Assembly: GCA_046710535.1 (NCBI GenBank)
Contig: JBKEHH010000002.1
Span: 62,001 to 126,000 of the forward strand
Direction: 5' to 3'
Length of the DNA: 64,000 nucleotides
Origin: CAWVSB01 sp046710535
Lineage (GTDB): Bacteria; Pseudomonadota; Gammaproteobacteria; Pseudomonadales; CAWVSB01
Shown here: one piece after another, positions 60,335 to 64,000 of the stretch
Layout: every line of letters starts with the position of its first letter
Position numbering within the stretch: position 1 is the first letter of the stretch
Made by a program: the position numbers and the translations under genes
Notes under the pieces: model-generated
The model's input: only the letters and a program-made list of their open reading frames with translations
Told to the model about the DNA's origin: nothing
Databases searched by the model: none

Positions 60335-61706
60335 ACTTTTATCTAGTTATACCTTTCGATCTAGCGTTAAGTACATGGTGGGGCTCAGCTTCGCCGTGTT
60401 CATTGTGCTGTCCATTGTTTATGCAATTTATTCTTATCAGTTTACTAATGAAGTGCATAAGGCGATTGAGACAGAGTGGGAGGGGGTTCAGCAAGCGTAT
60501 CTCGACGATGGAGCTGATGGCGTCAATGAATTTATTGATACCCGTATCCACCAACCAATATTAGCCTCTTATTTTTATTTGCTGGTGGATAAAAACGGCA
60601 ATGTATTAGCTGGAAACTTGCAAGAATGGCCAGCATCCACTCGTTATCCGCAAGGCTGGTTAAGCTTTGAACAAGATATTCTTCAGTCCAACAGTGAAGG
60701 CAACGTTGATATTGATTATGTTGGGCGCAGTGAGGAGATGTTAAATGGTGATCGGATTCTGGTTGCTAGAAATTACAATGACGTTATCGATCACATACTG
60801 CTAGTAGCTGGGATTCTTACTCAGGGAATGGTTGTGCTGATTTTACTCGGAAGTATTGGCGGCGCGATTATTACCTCTATATTCCTGCGCAGAATTGAAT
60901 CTATCAATAGAAGTATTCAGCATATTATGGCCGGAGACTTAACTCGCCGATTGAAAATTGTAAGCGGTGGTGGCGATTTTGAAATACTGGTGGCTAATTT
61001 CAATCAAATGCTAGATCGGATTGAGTCACTGATGTTTGGGGTTAGGCAGGTAAGTGACAATATTGCTCATGATTTGCGAACTCCATTGACTAGATTACGT
61101 AATCATATGGTGCAGTTACAAGTCGATGTGCCTGCAGCCGGAGAAGAAAGAGTTCAGTCATTGATTGATGAGGCAGACGGGATATTAAGAACCTTCAGTG
61201 CTTTGCTTCGAATTGCTCGCATTGAAAGTGATAGTCAAAAAGAGGGTTTTTCTGATATTAATTTAGACATGATTTTAGCTGATGTAGTTGAAATGTATGA
61301 GCCTGTTGCGGCTGAAGCGGGGCAGAGTTTGAGCCTTGAGACGGAGCCTAATTTGGCGTTATGGGCTGATCGAGATTTAGTGTTTCAGGTGTTAGCTAAT
61401 CTTATAGATAATGCACTTAAATATGGCAAAGCTGATGGCAATATAGAGGTTAATGCTTGGCAGAATCAGGATTATATAGAATTTTCTATCGCTGATGATG
61501 GAGTCGGTATTCCGGCGGCAGAGAGAGATAAAGCGTTTAGGCGTTTCTATCGGGTTGAGGCCAGTAGGGGAGCGTTGCCCGGTAATGGCTTAGGTTTGAG
61601 TATGGTAGAAGCTGTGATCAAATTACATAAAGGTGTTGTTTCTTTAAATGATAATAACCCTGGGCTTAAAGTTCTGGTTAAATTGCCAAAAATTACCGTT
61701 AGCTAA
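60321..61706 (+). CDS. Sensor histidine kinase, second system
   Basis: Membrane kinase of 461 residues (ATG at 60321; other Met positions upstream lie inside the regulator). Helix 1 is VGLSFAVFIVLSIVYAIYSY, a periplasmic region follows with LEWPASTRYPQGW-type loop, then helix 2 (GMVVLILLGSIGGAIITSIF) and a HAMP domain. The dimerisation box is NIAHDLRTPLTRLRNHM with the phospho-His; the ATPase region has NLIDNALKYGK, ADDGVGIPAAERD and GLGLSMVEAVI. It overlaps the regulator gene by 14 bases and probably senses an envelope signal. Confidence 0.92.
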   Translation: MNLNKLLSSYTFRSSVKYMVGLSFAVFIVLSIVYAIYSYQFTNEVHKAIETEWEGVQQAYLDDGADGVNEFIDTRIHQPILASYFYLLVDKNGNVLAGNLQEWPASTRYPQGWLSFEQDILQSNSEGNVDIDYVGRSEEMLNGDRILVARNYNDVIDHILLVAGILTQGMVVLILLGSIGGAIITSIFLRRIESINRSIQHIMAGDLTRRLKIVSGGGDFEILVANFNQMLDRIESLMFGVRQVSDNIAHDLRTPLTRLRNHMVQLQVDVPAAGEERVQSLIDEADGILRTFSALLRIARIESDSQKEGFSDINLDMILADVVEMYEPVAAEAGQSLSLETEPNLALWADRDLVFQVLANLIDNALKYGKADGNIEVNAWQNQDYIEFSIADDGVGIPAAERDKAFRRFYRVEASRGALPGNGLGLSMVEAVIKLHKGVVSLNDNNPGLKVLVKLPKITVS

Positions 61707-62222
61707 TTATCTATCCATTGGAATTAAATATAGGTCCGGTATTTCAATTAACGGGTAATCTCTTGCTGGAAGTTCTTGTGGATCTACTAAATATCCTTCT
61801 TGCGCTGCTAGAGAGTAGGCTGAAAGATCAAGGTCATTGATAATACTGACTTTCTTTTCGCTAGGCTTTAATAGCGGTCCGTTCATCGGAGCAAGTGAAA
61901 AGCCATAAGTTTCTTCTGTTGATGACGACTGTGTGTCAACTGTTTGGCTGCCCTCAGGCTTTTTTTCTTGAGCCTTATTAGGACTTCCTTGCTGTTCTTT
62001 GATGTAAATCTTCAACCCCGCTTTTTTCAATGCGGCTTGATATTTAGCCGCTGTTTCGCGGGTTAAAGATTTTTTCAGATAGCAGGGCTGACTAAAAAAT
62101 TGCTTGGCAATTTTGTCAGTGGGTTGTTTGAAAAGCTTGGCAAGGTTTACTTGTGCATCAAGTACTTCAATACCGTCTAAGGTCTCGCCTTTAAAAATAA
62201 TAACGAATAGTTGCTCGGTCAC
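61707..62222 (-). CDS. Hypothetical protein, DUF805-associated N-terminal-like domain
   Basis: Soluble protein of 171 residues. The first 75 residues (LFVIIFKGETLDGIEVLDAQ to AAKYQAALKKAGLKIYIKEQ) resemble the short fold found N-terminal to DUF805 and other membrane domains in gammaproteobacteria, but no membrane part follows. The middle is low complexity (Ser, Thr, Glu, Gln) and the C-terminus is DLSAYSLAAQEGYLVDPQEL and YPLIEIPDLYLIPMD. It is convergent with the sensor kinase. Function is not known. Confidence 0.65.
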   Translation of the reverse strand: MTEQLFVIIFKGETLDGIEVLDAQVNLAKLFKQPTDKIAKQFFSQPCYLKKSLTRETAAKYQAALKKAGLKIYIKEQQGSPNKAQEKKPEGSQTVDTQSSSTEETYGFSLAPMNGPLLKPSEKKVSIINDLDLSAYSLAAQEGYLVDPQELPARDYPLIEIPDLYLIPMDR

Positions 62223-62408
62223 ACTTTTGTTCCTTCTCTTTAATCAACATAGTATAGCTGTAAAAATTACTGTCGATTACTTTTGGCATATATTTTCTAT
62301 TTTTTTCGCTTTCTTATAACGAACTTAGCTAATCGACTGTGTTTTCTGGTGAGTATGAGATAAGGTTTCACAATATAAAGGCTTATAAAAAGTATAAATT
62401 TATTAGTT

Positions 62409-63371
62409 ATGGGCTCAATTGAAAATTTGACAGTTTTAGTGACTGGAGCGAGTGGCTTTGTTGGCAAAGTGCTTTGCCAAAAATTGTTAGATTCCGGTGT
62501 TAATCTGAGTGTATTGACGCGTCGGCCGCTAGAATTAGACCCGCACGCGCTGCAGCACGTCTTTAAAGGTTTGGAGGCTATCCAGCCACAGTCCCAATGG
62601 TTTGATGGGGTTGATATTGTTGTTCATTTGGCTGCGCGGGTGCATCAGATGCAGGCTGACCCGGAAAACGAGACTGCACTACAGATGGCAGCAAATTGTG
62701 ATGCAACGGTGAAATTAGCGTCAATGGCGGCTAAATGTGGCGTAAAACAGTTTATATATTTGAGCTCCATTAAAGTTAATGGTGAGCATACTGATGGCAG
62801 GGAGCCTTTTTCGGAGCTGGATATTCCTGCTCCTAAGGATGCTTATGGTTTGGCTAAATGGGAGGCGGAACAAGGGTTGAATATATTGGCTGGTAATTCG
62901 GATCTAGCTATTACCATTATTCGGCCGCCACTGGTATATGGGCCAGATGTGAAGGCGAACTTTAAGGCCTTGCTGAGGTTAAGCATTAAAGGATTACCTT
63001 TGCCACTGGCCAGTATTAACAATACGCGAAGCCTTGTGTCAGTAGACAATCTAGCTGCATTTATCATCCATTGCAGCAGCAATAAAAACGCCTTTAATCA
63101 AACCTTTTTAGTTGCAGATAGTTTGCCAGTATCTACTCCTCAGTTAGTACGATTAATAGCTTTGTCCCAAGGCAAGTCGGCTTGTTTGTTGCCAGTGCCT
63201 ATTTTTATTTTAAAGGCGATAGCTTGGGTGTTAAATCGCAGCACTATTGTTGAGCGCTTAGTGCAGTCGTTAGAGGTAAACTGTGCGAAAGCAGAGCGGC
63301 TTTTAGGCTGGTTGCCACCTGTCGATACAGCTATTGAATTTAAGAGATATTCAGCTAAATGGTCGAGTTGA
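62409..63371 (+). CDS. NAD-dependent sugar epimerase/dehydratase
   Basis: Extended short-chain dehydrogenase of 320 residues acting on nucleotide-activated sugars. The Rossmann motif is VLVTGASGFVGKVLCQKLL, the catalytic Ser/Thr region YLSSIKVNGEHTDG, and Tyr-x3-Lys is AYGLAKWEAEQ. Binding-pocket PPLVYGPDVKANF follows. Proteins of this kind beside a MraY-like transferase often make the UDP-GlcNAc derivatives for O-antigen or capsule (WbpV/WbjF-like). The next gene begins 12 bases before its stop, so they form one operon. Exact substrate is unknown. Confidence 0.9.
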   Translation: MGSIENLTVLVTGASGFVGKVLCQKLLDSGVNLSVLTRRPLELDPHALQHVFKGLEAIQPQSQWFDGVDIVVHLAARVHQMQADPENETALQMAANCDATVKLASMAAKCGVKQFIYLSSIKVNGEHTDGREPFSELDIPAPKDAYGLAKWEAEQGLNILAGNSDLAITIIRPPLVYGPDVKANFKALLRLSIKGLPLPLASINNTRSLVSVDNLAAFIIHCSSNKNAFNQTFLVADSLPVSTPQLVRLIALSQGKSACLLPVPIFILKAIAWVLNRSTIVERLVQSLEVNCAKAERLLGWLPPVDTAIEFKRYSAKWSS

Positions 63372-64000
63372 TTGCAGCGCTTGTGGCTGTCACCGCGGTG
63401 ACAGCCTTTACTTTGACTGGCGCGGTGCTGTGGTTGGCTAAAAAAGGCGTATTGTTAGACGTGCCGAATTATCGCAGTGCACATACAGTTCCCACTCCTC
63501 GCGGCGGAGGCATAGCGTTTGTGATAGTCATCACTGCAGCGCTCACAGCACTGTTGGCAGCAGGATATTATTCCCTTGAGCTTATGTTGCCGCTAATAGT
63601 TTGCTCGCTGGCAATAGCTATACTTGGTTTGTGGGACGACATTTCGAACTTATCGGCGAAGTTTCGTCTGTTATTACAGTTCTGCATTTCAATCGCTTTT
63701 ATTTTGGCGTTGCCAGTAATACCTCTACTTAATGTCGGTGGCTATTTTTTGCCGGTAGAGCTATGTGCTCCATTTTATGTTGTCGTTATGGTTTGGTTGA
63801 CTAATCTTTATAATTTTATGGACGGTATTGACGGTATTGCGATATCGCAGGCATTAACTGGCTCTGCTATCGCGATGTTGATTCTAGTGGTTAGCGGTAA
63901 TTCTTACTGGATACTTGCCTTTGCTTGTATTTTTGGCAGTAGTTTAGGTTTTTTGCCCTGGAATTGTCAGTCGGCTAAAATTTTTATGGGTGATGTTGGT
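63359..64000 (+). CDS. Undecaprenyl-phosphate sugar-1-phosphate transferase (MraY/WecA/WbpL type), C-terminus beyond window
   Basis: First 214 residues of a polytopic membrane transferase that attaches a sugar-1-phosphate to undecaprenyl phosphate, beginning MVELIAALVAVTAVT. It has the cytoplasmic HTVPTPRGGGIAFV loop (the RGGG motif), LGLWDDISNLSAKFRLL with the catalytic DD, the FMDGIDGIAISQ loop and CQSAKIFMGDVG at the edge, where the next conserved residues would follow. Its ATG overlaps the epimerase gene. Together they mark the start of an O-antigen or capsule locus that continues past the window. Confidence 0.93.
   Translation, partial: MVELIAALVAVTAVTAFTLTGAVLWLAKKGVLLDVPNYRSAHTVPTPRGGGIAFVIVITAALTALLAAGYYSLELMLPLIVCSLAIAILGLWDDISNLSAKFRLLLQFCISIAFILALPVIPLLNVGGYFLPVELCAPFYVVVMVWLTNLYNFMDGIDGIAISQALTGSAIAMLILVVSGNSYWILAFACIFGSSLGFLPWNCQSAKIFMGDVG

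Noticed and set aside
1..64000. CRISPR arrays, rRNA or tRNA genes, prophage, integrase or toxin-antitoxin sets
   Set aside because: I saw no regularly spaced repeats, no cloverleaf-like sequences with a CCA or T-loop pattern, and no phage, integrase or toxin-antitoxin proteins; an exhaustive search was not possible by eye.

Overview
The window looks like a chromosomal segment of a free-living, probably marine, gammaproteobacterium. Core gene orders that point there are xseB-ispA-dxs, valS-(hypothetical)-holC-pepA facing lptF-lptG, pyrC divergent from argG, and the presence of RNase T, SlyX, YciH/SUI1 and DUF3581 proteins. The TonB receptor, TRAP transporter, arsenosugar genes and redoxin/cytochrome fusion resemble the Cellvibrionales/OMG type of marine gammaproteobacteria. 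This placement is inference; no rRNA or tRNA gene is visible.

Layout. 1-2.6 kb: isoprenoid precursor operon on the minus strand (xseB, ispA, dxs; dxs is cut by the window edge). 2.7-7.0 kb: a DUF4136 lipoprotein divergent from a complete TRAP transporter with the rare periplasmic TatT component. 7.1-13.5 kb: TonB receptor, TetR regulator with a near-perfect operator, then two dead genes (alkylsulfatase-like and SRPBCC) and an intact luciferase-like oxidoreductase. 13.6-19.7 kb: PhoH ATPase, a ChrR-type anti-sigma/ECF sigma pair with a plausible autoregulated promoter, fructose bisphosphatase and an alanine/sodium symporter. 19.8-27.1 kb: envelope proteins of unknown role (Tyr-rich exported protein, DUF3859, DUF481), a frameshifted GFA gene, and a redoxin-cytochrome c-monooxygenase-EF-hand fusion. 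27.1-36.1 kb: membrane protein, MFS transporter, a dead BamA-like outer membrane gene, GNAT, peroxiredoxin, a protease/FHA pair, RNase T and PyrC. 36.2-41.6 kb: ArgG, an IS6-family relic with its inverted repeats, a double TM2 protein, a dead DUF1289 gene, a second alanine/sodium symporter and DUF3581. 41.7-47.2 kb: GST, SelD-like FAD oxidoreductase, SUI1 protein and an arsenosugar set (ArsS plus two glycosyltransferases). 47.5-51.2 kb: SlyX, a membrane-anchored cold-shock domain protein, PepSY and a two-component system. 51.2-62.2 kb: valS to lptG housekeeping block and a second two-component system. 62.4-64 kb: start of a surface-polysaccharide locus (sugar epimerase, then a MraY/WecA-like transferase cut by the window end).

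The most unusual general feature is the number of decaying genes: at least six loci carry clear in-frame stops and/or frameshifts, two more are suspected, and they lie among intact genes. I did not find a convincing wholly new defence or mobile system. The best leads are the dead regulon that still has an intact operator, the multidomain redox fusion, the secreted protease plus FHA membrane protein pair, the membrane-anchored cold-shock domain, and the SelD-like oxidoreductase beside the arsenosugar genes.
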